DNA of 18,474 nucleotides from Deltaproteobacteria bacterium (GTDB lineage: Bacteria; Bdellovibrionota; UBA1018; UBA923), in NCBI GenBank assembly GCA_016194795.1, contig JACQAX010000365.1, positions 1-18,474 on the forward strand, read 5' to 3'. A model generated the notes under the pieces. That model was given only the letters and a program-made list of their open reading frames with translations. It did not search any database and had not been told where the DNA came from. A program made the position numbers and the translations under genes. Positions within the stretch are counted from its first letter, which is position 1. Each line of letters starts with the position of its first letter. Positions 7,785 to 14,211 of the stretch are shown here, piece by piece.

Positions 7785-9526
7785 TTCGAGGTCTGCACTC
7801 GCAGGTAACGGGCGAACATGCCGACGAACATGTTGTCGAGGTAAACGGGGTTCCTCACCCACGGCTGGAAGAGCTGGTTGCCCACGCGATGGACCATTGG
7901 GACGTAGGCCATGTCCTCGTCCATCAGCTCCTGGATCCGGTGGATTTTCGCGAGGCGCACCGGTCCGTTGTCGAGCGCTCCGACCTCGTCGACGAGCTTA
8001 TCGACCTCGGCGTTGCGGTAGCTCGCGAAGTTGTCCCCCGGAGCCGCATAGCGCGAGTGGATGAGGTTGGCCGCGTCGTCGAAATCCGGCACTCCCGACG
8101 CGAAACCCATCCCCATGATCTGGAAGTTCTTCGTGCGGCCCCGCTTCTCGAACTCGGGCCAGGTCATCGGATCGGCCTTGAGCGTGATGCCGACCTCTTT
8201 GAGCTGGCGCGAGAGGAGCTCGTCGAACTGGCGCGCGACCGTGTCATTGTTCGTCGGCATCTGAAGCGGCGGCAGCCCTTTGCCCTCAGGGTAGCCGGCC
8301 TTCGCAAGCAGCTCCTTGGCCTTCGCGACGTCGCGGTCGGCCCACTTCGACTTGAACTTCGGATCGTAGCCGTACTGGATCGGGTCGAGGAGCGACTGAG
8401 CCTGGATCGCCTGTCCCGCGTACTGCACAGCGATGACCTCGGCGCGATTGATCGCCAGCGCGAAGGCGTGGCGCAGGTCCTTGCTCTTGCCCCAGATCGG
8501 ATCGTCCATGTTGAAAAACTGAGTCGTCACGTCGCCGCGGGCCTGGCTGAAATGCTTCACGCCGAGCTTGGAGATCTCGGGCGAAAGCTTGCCGCCCGGA
8601 AGAGCCACCCCGATATTGTCCTTCGGTATGCCGAGATACTCGAAGTCGCCGGCCAGGAACTTCAGCCACTGCGGCTGCTTTTCCTCGAGCACCTCCATGA
8701 CCACCTTGTCGACCAGCGGGAGCTGCTTGCCCGCGTCGTCGAGCATCCCGGCTTCCTTGTCGCCCGGGTTTCCCTCGGTGGGATACGCGACCGTGTGGTA
8801 ATCCGGGTTGCGCACGCCCACCACCTTCGAGCTCAGATCGGCCTGGACGATGTGAAACGGACCCGTGCCCACGGGATGGCGCGGGAACTCGTCGCCGAGC
8901 GCCGCGACGCATTCCTTCGGAACGATGGCCGTGTGCATGTCGAGGAAGTTGAAGGTGAAGCGCGGCTGGGGCTCGGCAAGCTTGATGACGACCGTGCTCG
9001 CGTCGGGCGCGCTGATGCCGACGATCGAGCTTGCCTTTCCGGCATGGAACTCGTCGATGCCGACGATCTTGTGCTCGAGGCTTCCGAACGTCGGCGAAAC
9101 GATCTTCGTGCCCGAAACGCGCTCGAACATGTAGACGACGTCGGCCGAGCTGAGCTCGCGCCCCTTGCCATTGGTCGCTTTGAAGCAAGCATCGTCCTGG
9201 AAGCGGATCCCTTTCTTGAGCTTAATCGTCATCGTCTTGCGGTCTTTGCTGAAGACGGGCAGCGACTCGGCGAGCGCCGGGATCACCTCGAGCGGCCGCT
9301 TGAGGTAATGGTAGGTGTAGAGCGTCTCGTACACGAGCGACTGCACCTGGTTGCTGTAGACGTCGCTCGTGACGTGCGGGTCGAAGCTTCTTACCTTCTG
9401 ATCGAGCGCCATGCGCAGGACGTTTTCTTTCGGCGGGCCGCTTCGATGCGATTTGGTGCAGGCGGCGGACAGGAAAGCAAAGCCCAACACGACGAGGGGC
9501 AGGACGGCGGCGCGCATTTTCGTCAT
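7781..9526 (-). CDS. ABC-type oligopeptide/dipeptide substrate-binding lipoprotein (SBP_bac_5 family)
   Basis: The chain starts MTKMRAAVLPLVVLGFAFLS and carries a lipobox-like AAC with the lipid-modifiable Cys at residue 23, followed by a charged linker. The mature part has the family features: VRSFDPHVTSDVYSNQ near the start, IYE-like VYETLYTY, 'LKKGIRFQDD', 'SSADVVYMFERV', 'HPVGTGPFH' and 'DLRHAFALAINR'. Such proteins capture peptides or similar ligands in the periplasm and hand them to an Opp/Dpp permease. No permease or ATPase gene is present in the window, so it is an orphan here. The frame can also begin at TTG 9544; I prefer ATG 9526 because it gives a compact signal peptide, but neither start has a good Shine-Dalgarno (ATG 9517 is also possible). 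Serine at the -3 lipobox position is less usual. Its stop overlaps the Nif3 start. Confidence 0.9.
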   Translation of the reverse strand: MTKMRAAVLPLVVLGFAFLSAACTKSHRSGPPKENVLRMALDQKVRSFDPHVTSDVYSNQVQSLVYETLYTYHYLKRPLEVIPALAESLPVFSKDRKTMTIKLKKGIRFQDDACFKATNGKGRELSSADVVYMFERVSGTKIVSPTFGSLEHKIVGIDEFHAGKASSIVGISAPDASTVVIKLAEPQPRFTFNFLDMHTAIVPKECVAALGDEFPRHPVGTGPFHIVQADLSSKVVGVRNPDYHTVAYPTEGNPGDKEAGMLDDAGKQLPLVDKVVMEVLEEKQPQWLKFLAGDFEYLGIPKDNIGVALPGGKLSPEISKLGVKHFSQARGDVTTQFFNMDDPIWGKSKDLRHAFALAINRAEVIAVQYAGQAIQAQSLLDPIQYGYDPKFKSKWADRDVAKAKELLAKAGYPEGKGLPPLQMPTNNDTVARQFDELLSRQLKEVGITLKADPMTWPEFEKRGRTKNFQIMGMGFASGVPDFDDAANLIHSRYAAPGDNFASYRNAEVDKLVDEVGALDNGPVRLAKIHRIQELMDEDMAYVPMVHRVGNQLFQPWVRNPVYLDNMFVGMFARYLRVQTSK

Positions 9527-9544
9527 TTTTTTAGGGTAGGCCAA

Positions 9545-9738
9545 GGCCTCGGGAGCGTCAAAAGGATACGGTTTTTCAGCACCCCGTCCTGCAAATCACG
9601 CCGATCGCGCGAATCGACGCGTCATGAAATCAGAAGTAATAACGGTATCTTGCACTATATTGCCATCCACCCCTCAAAGTCGCCTGGCGTATCGGATAAA
9701 ATAAGAAGGCATCTCACCTTCCACAAGGAGTATCGATC
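9545..9738. promoter_or_regulatory. divergent intergenic region with likely promoters for both flanking genes
   Basis: This 194-base spacer separates divergent genes and is clearly AT-richer than the coding parts in its right half. On the plus strand TATATT (9656-9661, five of six bases) is the best -10 element, but no convincing -35 lies 16-18 bases upstream; a second candidate is TAAAAT at 9697-9702. On the minus strand TATCCT precedes the binding-protein gene without a good -35. Before the plus-strand start lie GAAGG...CCTTC and a CCTT...AAGG pairing that would include the ribosome site. Confidence 0.35.
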
Positions 9739-10107
9739 ATGAGGGGTTTCAGGGCAAATCGAGCCAACCAGAATTCCAAGGCCGCCCGCTTCGGCCACCG
9801 CAGCGACGGCTTTCAGCCGAAGGTCATCGAAGGCGGCCACGACAGCGACAGCGCGCACCATCCGCAGCAGCCGCAGAAACAGCTTCCTCAATGGCTCCGC
9901 ATGCCCGCCGAACCCGCCAGATCATCGATGATCAAGACGGTGGCGAAGCCCGTCGCAAAAGCCCCGGCCGTCGTCGAGCGCAAGCTGAAGCTCGTCGAGC
10001 CGCTTCCGGCGCAAAAGACGAAAACCGCGAAGACGGCAAAGACCGCCGCGCCTCGCGCGAAGAAAACCACCACGGGAAAGACGAGCAAGAAACGCGTCGT
10101 CGCCTGA
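9739..10107 (+). CDS. small, highly basic histone-H1-like protein of unknown function
   Basis: The gene encodes 122 residues. ATG 9739 follows AAGGAG (about 9724-9729) at normal spacing, the best ribosome site in this part of the window. The first ~60 residues are polar (RANRANQNSK, HHPQQPQKQLPQWLR). The second half is a low-complexity Lys/Ala/Thr/Pro tail with KTAKTAKTAAPRAKKTTTGK and ends SKKRVVA, much like the C-terminal tails of bacterial histone-H1-like nucleoid proteins. No signal peptide or globular domain is seen. DNA or RNA binding is inferred from charge only. It is single, divergent from the binding-protein gene, and ends six bases before the convergent methyltransferase gene. I do not recognise a named family. 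Confidence 0.7.
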   Translation: MRGFRANRANQNSKAARFGHRSDGFQPKVIEGGHDSDSAHHPQQPQKQLPQWLRMPAEPARSSMIKTVAKPVAKAPAVVERKLKLVEPLPAQKTKTAKTAKTAAPRAKKTTTGKTSKKRVVA

Positions 10108-10111
10108 ACGG

Positions 10112-10126
10112 CGTCAGCGCCTGACG
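10112..10126. terminator. small hairpin between two convergent genes
   Basis: CGTCAG (10112-10117) and CTGACG (10121-10126) pair perfectly around a three-base loop, exactly where the basic-protein and methyltransferase genes meet. No T-run follows on either strand, so action as an intrinsic terminator is doubtful. It could protect the 3' ends or be chance, because one arm includes the last codons of the minus-strand gene. Confidence 0.25.
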
Positions 10127-10641
10127 TAAACGAAAAAACCGTCGTTGAAGCCCGGCCAGCGCGGGATGGGAATCTCTTTTTCCAGGCGATAGCGCGAATC
10201 GAGCGCTTCGTGAAAAGAGTCGTCGGCCGTGCGTCCGCGCAGCTCGCCCACGTAGAAAACGCGCGATCCACCGTGTCCCGCGAGCGCCTCGGCGGCCATC
10301 GTGCTCTCGTATGGGGGCCAGACCATCAGCAAAGCGGCGTCACCGTGCTCCCGCGCCCGCTCGGGCCCTCCAGCTTTCACGTCGTACCACTTCGGCGCCT
10401 GCTCGGGCGCGATGTCGTAGGCGTCGACGCGCGCGCCGGCCAGCGACGCGAGCCACGCCCAGTAACCCGTACCGGCGCCGATCTCGACGATCGACGAGGC
10501 GCGCGCGAGCTCGGCCACGGCGTCGGCGCCGGGCACGGCCCACGAGTACGCCCAGACGAGCTTCTTGCGGACCGCGAGACGAAGCTCGTCGCGCTCCCCT
10601 CGGAGCGCTTCGAAAAGATCGGCGTAAGGGTTGAGCGGCAC
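10114..10641 (-). CDS. small class I SAM-dependent methyltransferase-like protein
   Basis: The protein has 175 residues. VEIGAGTGYWAWLA (52-65) is a clear class I methyltransferase motif I, the Gly-rich SAM loop; DAYDIAP (73-79) follows as the acidic motif II strand. LLMVWPPYEST (104-114) sits where the catalytic (D/N)PP(Y/F) motif IV is found, with Trp replacing the acidic residue. The length is short for the fold, and residues 1-45 form a helical lid. Its methyl acceptor cannot be told. It starts with GTG at 10641, three bases after the stop of the HutD/Ves gene, which points to translational coupling, with GAGG of the stop region as likely ribosome site. Cytoplasmic. The missing motif IV acid means it may use a non-standard substrate or be a non-catalytic relative. 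Confidence 0.75.
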   Translation of the reverse strand: MPLNPYADLFEALRGERDELRLAVRKKLVWAYSWAVPGADAVAELARASSIVEIGAGTGYWAWLASLAGARVDAYDIAPEQAPKWYDVKAGGPERAREHGDAALLMVWPPYESTMAAEALAGHGGSRVFYVGELRGRTADDSFHEALDSRYRLEKEIPIPRWPGFNDGFFVYVRR

Positions 10642-10644
10642 GCC

Positions 10645-11271
10645 TCAGCCCTGAAGCGCGACGATGACGAGCTTGGCCGGGGCCCCGGTCGCGCGAATCC
10701 GAAAAGGCCGGTCTTCCGCCAGCGGCTCGTCGAGCTCGACGCGAAGCGTGTCGCCTTCCGAAACCTCGCCCGGCGCGCCCTCGGCCGCGATCTCGAAGCC
10801 GCTCTGCGCGGCGTACACGAAGTTCCAGCGGCCCGCCGGCACCCATTCGAAGGTTTCGCCCGGCGCGACCTCCACCACCTCGGTCACGGCTTCGGCCTCG
10901 GCCTTGCGCACGAACACGCTGAGGTCGGCGATCGGTCCCGAGATCAGCTCGCAGCGGCTCGGAACGTCGCCGGGAAAATCGTAGGGCGTGAGCCGCTCGA
11001 GCTCGACGACCTCGTCGTCGCCGCCCTCCTCGAAGGTGTGCGTGAGGCGCAGCCCCTCCCCCTTCAGCACGACGAGCGTGCGGTCGTGCTGCGGAAAGGC
11101 CGAGAACGGCGAGCTTTGCTCGATGCGAGCCGAGCTCAGCCGCCAAAGGAAGTTGCCTCGTTTGAGCTCCGAGCCCTCCGGAAAAATCGCGATCTCGTCG
11201 GTGTGCCCGAGCCCGTTCTTCCACGTCGCCCTGCGATAGGCCTGTTTGGAGATGATTTTCATTGAAGGCAT
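10645..11271 (-). CDS. HutD/Ves family cupin-like protein
   Basis: The 208 residues match the HutD/Ves pattern along the length: WKNGLGHTDEIAIFP (17-31), FLWRLSSARIEQSSPFSAFP (41-60), HDRTLVVLKGEGLRL (62-76) and LTPYDFPGD (94-102). This family has a double cupin-type beta barrel. HutD lies in histidine-utilisation operons and is thought to regulate or bind a urocanate pathway intermediate; Ves in E. coli is linked to cold stress. No hut genes occur here, so a histidine role is not supported. ATG 11271 and ATG 11262 are both possible starts; neither has a strong ribosome site, though CAGG precedes the first. The methyltransferase-like gene follows directly and is probably cotranscribed. Confidence 0.85.
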   Translation of the reverse strand: MPSMKIISKQAYRRATWKNGLGHTDEIAIFPEGSELKRGNFLWRLSSARIEQSSPFSAFPQHDRTLVVLKGEGLRLTHTFEEGGDDEVVELERLTPYDFPGDVPSRCELISGPIADLSVFVRKAEAEAVTEVVEVAPGETFEWVPAGRWNFVYAAQSGFEIAAEGAPGEVSEGDTLRVELDEPLAEDRPFRIRATGAPAKLVIVALQG

Positions 11272-11317
11272 GCCTGCAGCTTGACTGATTTAAACCGATT
11301 CGTCCAAATAGGAATAT

Positions 11318-12076
11318 ATGAAAGGCACCATTTTTCAGCGGCCCCTCGAGTTCCGAGTCGAGATCAACGGCGAGTCGTGGCACCAGGGCGACACCGTGTC
11401 CGGCACGCTCACCGTGCGCAACCACGGCAACGAGACGGCGAACCTCGCCGACGTGCGCGTGTATCTCGCGCACGCGGCCCTCGCCAAAGTCCATAAGAAG
11501 GATCCCGCCGCCTACAAGATGATCGGCAACGTCGCCTTCGACGCCGCCGCGACGGTTCCCGCCGCCGGCGAGGCCACGCTCGACTGGAGCTTCGCCACCG
11601 ATCGCAACTGCCCCATCACCGACGGGCGCGCGAGCCTCTTTCTCGTTTACGGCAAAGGCGACGCGCAGCCGCTCCTCGGGCAGCTGGAGCTTCCGATCCA
11701 TCCGTATCCGCTGATCGGCGAGTTCCTCAAGGCGTTCCAGATCCAGAACCGGTTCGTCCTGAAAGCGCAGAGAGCGAGCAAGGGGCGCGTCGAGCTCAAG
11801 CTCAACCCGCCCGACTCGAAGGCGTTCTCGACGCTCGACCACGTGCTCGTCTCGTTCAAGTTCGACGGCGACGCGCTCGAGGTGGATTATTATTTCGAGG
11901 TCAAGAACCTCGAGACCGAGAACGCCTCGATCGACATCAAGAAGAAGGCGCGCGAGCTCTCGCAGCGCTTCGAGAAAACCCAGTACACGACGTCGTCAGG
12001 ACGCGTGAACCACGCGCACATCGAAGCCGCCATCAAAGAGGCGCTCGGCGCGGTCGAAGGCAAGCTGATGTTCTGA
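11318..12076 (+). CDS. unrecognised cytoplasmic protein with an Ig/arrestin-like N-terminal beta sandwich
   Basis: The gene encodes 252 residues. ATG 11318 is preceded by AGGA at normal distance. There is no signal peptide. Residues ~8-130 read like an Ig-type or arrestin/Spo0M-like beta sandwich: FRVEINGESWHQGDTVSGTL, then TVRNHGNETANLADVRVYLA, then alternating strands up to LELPIHPYPLI. Residues ~145-215 form a second strand-rich unit (RVELKLNPPDSKAF, LVSFKFDGDALEVDYYFEVK), and the last 45 residues look helical (HAHIEAAIKEALGAVEGKLMF). The 'G-x-V-x-G-x-L-x-V-x-N' core is shared by many sandwich folds, so this is not a family assignment. The gene stands alone, divergent from HutD/Ves and convergent to the S1 gene with 24 bases between stops. 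Trafficking or scaffold roles of arrestin folds should not be assumed. Confidence 0.75.
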   Translation: MKGTIFQRPLEFRVEINGESWHQGDTVSGTLTVRNHGNETANLADVRVYLAHAALAKVHKKDPAAYKMIGNVAFDAAATVPAAGEATLDWSFATDRNCPITDGRASLFLVYGKGDAQPLLGQLELPIHPYPLIGEFLKAFQIQNRFVLKAQRASKGRVELKLNPPDSKAFSTLDHVLVSFKFDGDALEVDYYFEVKNLETENASIDIKKKARELSQRFEKTQYTTSSGRVNHAHIEAAIKEALGAVEGKLMF

Positions 12077-12100
12077 CCCGCCGGCGGCGCGGATCGGGCT

Positions 12101-13573
12101 CTACTTCTTTTTCTTCTCCATCGCGGCCTTGAGCTTGTCGCCCAGAGTGCCGAAGCTTCCACCGGCCGCGGCGTCCTGCTTCTCGGAGTAAGCCTTCCAG
12201 TCGCCCGCGTCGGTCTCGCCCGGCGGCTGCAGCGAGATGCGGCGCTCGGCCGTGCGCAGCTCGGCCACCTGCACGACGACTTCGTCGTTGATGCGAAGCT
12301 TGTCGAACGGGAACTCGGGCTTCTCGACGGCCTTCGACTTCGGCAGCAGGCCGGTCACGCCGTCGTCGAGCTTGATGAACAGGCCATACGCCTCGCGACG
12401 CTCGACCTTGCCTTTGACGATCGTGCCGACCGGGAACTTGTGCGCGACGAGCGACCACGGGTCGGTGCCCGCGTCTTTCAACGACAGGCTGATGCGGCGC
12501 TTTTCGCGATCGACTTCCTTGATCATGACCGAGACGGTCTCGCCCGGCTTGACGAGCTCATCCGAGCGCATCACGCGCTTGGAGTAGCTCATCTCGGAGA
12601 GCGGGATCAGGCCTTCGAGACCGGGCGCGATCTCGACGAACGCGCCGAACTTGGCGCAGTTGGTGACGCGGCCCTCGACCATGCGGCCGGGTTCGAGGTT
12701 CACCGGGAAATTATCCCAGGGCTCGGCGCCCGCCTGCTTGATCGACAGCGAGATGCGAAGCCTTCCGCCCTCCTGCGGCTCGATCTTGAGGATCTTGGCC
12801 GTGACGTCCTGGCCGACGCGAAGAACTTCCGAGGGGTCGCCGACGCGCGACCACGCGAGCTCGGAGACGTGCGCCAGGCCGTCGAGCCCCGGAGCGATCT
12901 CGATGAACGCGCCGAACTTCTCGAGCTTCGTCACGCGGCCGGCGACGATGTCGCCTGGCTTGCGCTCTTCAGTGAAGGCGCCCAGGCTGACCTCGCGCTC
13001 CTCGTCGAGAATCTTGCGGCGCGAGACGACGATGTTGCGGCCGCCCTCCTCGAACTTCGTGATCTTGAACTCGTAGCGCTGGCCAAGATAAAGCTCGGGC
13101 TGCTCGATGCGCTTGTTGTCCATCTGGCTGATCGGGCAGAACGCGAGCTTGCCTTTGAGCTGCACGCGGAAGCCGCCGTTGCACACTTCGGCGACCTTGC
13201 CCTCGACCGAGAGCTCCATGTCGAACGCGTCTTCGAGATCGTTGGCCAGGTTTTTCGAGGTCGGATTGGGCGACACGTGGATTTCGCCGGCGCGCACCTG
13301 CGTGACGAAGAGCTTCAGCTTGTCGCCGACCTTGCACGTGATCTTGCCTTCGGCGTCGGCGAGGTCGAGCTTGTGGATGATGCCCTCTTTCGCGCCCAGC
13401 GAGACGAACACGTTGTCTTTGCCGATGATGAGGATCTCGCCCTCGACCTTGTCGCCGGGCTGATAGCGCGCCTGACCCTTCTTCTCGGATTCCGCGAACA
13501 TCCGCGCGAACTCGCCATCGTCAGAGGACTTCTCTTCTTTCCAGTTGCCGTCGTCGTTGAATTCGTTAGCCAT
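12101..13573 (-). CDS. S1 RNA-binding domain protein with five S1 motifs (ribosomal protein S1-like)
   Basis: This 490-residue cytoplasmic protein is built of five S1 (OB-fold) repeats at about 39-102, 120-186, 207-279, 296-367 and 382-449. Repeats 3 and 4 are the most canonical (GRVTKLEKFGAFIEIAPGLDG, split across 213-233, and its near copy at 301-321), each ending in RISLS. Repeat 2 is diverged (CNGGFRVQLKGKLAFCP). An acidic N-terminal tail (1-38) and a Lys-rich end (SFGTLGDKLKAAMEKKKK) frame the repeats. Ribosomal S1 usually has four to six repeats and unwinds mRNA on the 30S subunit; an additional S1-domain regulator is equally possible, so I do not name it rpsA. ATG 13573 agrees with the family-like N-terminus; its ribosome site is weak. 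It is convergent with the beta-sandwich gene and divergent from the fusion gene. Confidence 0.92.
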   Translation of the reverse strand: MANEFNDDGNWKEEKSSDDGEFARMFAESEKKGQARYQPGDKVEGEILIIGKDNVFVSLGAKEGIIHKLDLADAEGKITCKVGDKLKLFVTQVRAGEIHVSPNPTSKNLANDLEDAFDMELSVEGKVAEVCNGGFRVQLKGKLAFCPISQMDNKRIEQPELYLGQRYEFKITKFEEGGRNIVVSRRKILDEEREVSLGAFTEERKPGDIVAGRVTKLEKFGAFIEIAPGLDGLAHVSELAWSRVGDPSEVLRVGQDVTAKILKIEPQEGGRLRISLSIKQAGAEPWDNFPVNLEPGRMVEGRVTNCAKFGAFVEIAPGLEGLIPLSEMSYSKRVMRSDELVKPGETVSVMIKEVDREKRRISLSLKDAGTDPWSLVAHKFPVGTIVKGKVERREAYGLFIKLDDGVTGLLPKSKAVEKPEFPFDKLRINDEVVVQVAELRTAERRISLQPPGETDAGDWKAYSEKQDAAAGGSFGTLGDKLKAAMEKKKK

Positions 13574-13706
13574 ACACGCTCAATCCCATAATTTAGTTGG
13601 AGATTCCAGAAGTTCGTGTGCCCCGCAACGTGTCCACGCCTCGGTGTCCACAGATATTGGCGAGATCATTGCCTTATTGACGCACCATTGCTACGCAGCC
13701 GCGACG

Positions 13707-14196
13707 ATGGAGTTGGTTCGTACGCCGCAGATTTCCGAGCTTGAGCGAGCGTATCTTGGGCAGTCGCGCTCGGATATGGCCCGCTCCGAGCTTCTCGAGA
13801 GCCGCTTTGCCCTGCAATGGGCACGTCGACGTCTCGCTCGCCAGACCCGCGGCGAACGTCCGGCGGATCCCGTCCGACATGAAGTCCTGCCTTTGTTGCC
13901 GCAGCGCTTTGGCCGCTGGGACTGGCCCAACTGGACCAGGCTGCGCGGCCATTCGGACCATCATTATACGTCGCGCCTCGGGCTTCGCCCCGGCGACCTT
14001 CTCTTGGGCGACCAGAGCGAGCTCCTCTCGGGAATCCTGACCTCGTTCACCGACGAGCCGAGCCTGGTTTCGCATGTCGCGATCTTCGTGATGCTCGAGC
14101 ACGACGGCCGCGAATATCCGGCGGCGCTCGAGTGCTACAAATACGGGGTGCGGGCGGTGCCGCTCGACACGTATCTCTCGCCGGGGTTCACAGAAG
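13707..14196 (+). pseudogene. YiiX/YebB-like permuted NlpC/P60 (papain-fold) domain, N-terminal piece of a frame-broken fusion with the MFS gene
   Basis: The first ~160 codons from ATG 13707 are real coding sequence: good third-position use and the family pattern LRPGDLLLGD (about 93-102), SHVAIFV with the presumed catalytic H123, and ALECYKYGVRAVPLDTYLSPG. These are the 'GDll', 'sHvaiv' and 'viea-GV-pl-yl' blocks of YiiX/LRAT-type permuted papain-fold enzymes, which hydrolyse or transfer acyl/amide groups. After about 14185-14197 this frame turns into Arg/Ala/Pro-rich noise, which stays open to 15977, while the sensible sequence continues in the frame one base further on. The segment that should carry the nucleophilic Cys is not found between the two parts. 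No clear ribosome site precedes ATG 13707; ATG 13776 is an alternative. It may be a sequencing error, a true lesion, or (less likely) a recoded gene. Confidence 0.65.
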
Positions 14197-14211
14197 ACGG
14201 GCGTCGCGCCG

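Noticed and set aside
7889..9742. A 617-codon plus-strand open frame opposite the binding lipoprotein gene
   Set aside because: It is antisense to a clear SBP_bac_5 gene, has a mixed charged composition with no motif, and is explained by codon bias on the other strand.
10019..10092. KTAKTAKT tail codons as a DNA repeat or array
   Set aside because: The repeats are only a few codons of low-complexity protein and not a nucleotide repeat unit.
11281..11310. TTGACT at 11281-11286 as the -35 of a promoter for the beta-sandwich gene
   Set aside because: The -10 position holds only CCAAAT or CAAATA, and the resulting transcript would start inside the ribosome site.
12077..12100. GC-rich palindrome CCGCCGGCGG between the convergent beta-sandwich and S1 genes as a terminator
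   Set aside because: It has no loop and no T-run on either strand, so it is probably compositional.
12440..13591. A 383-codon plus-strand open frame opposite the S1 gene
   Set aside because: Its Asp/Leu/Arg-rich sequence is the antisense image of the five S1 repeats.
14183..14190. Programmed frameshift at the GGGGTTCA stretch joining the papain-fold and MFS frames
   Set aside because: There is no recognisable slippery heptamer, stalling codon or downstream structure, and the apparent loss of the Cys segment favours a lesion or sequence error over recoding.
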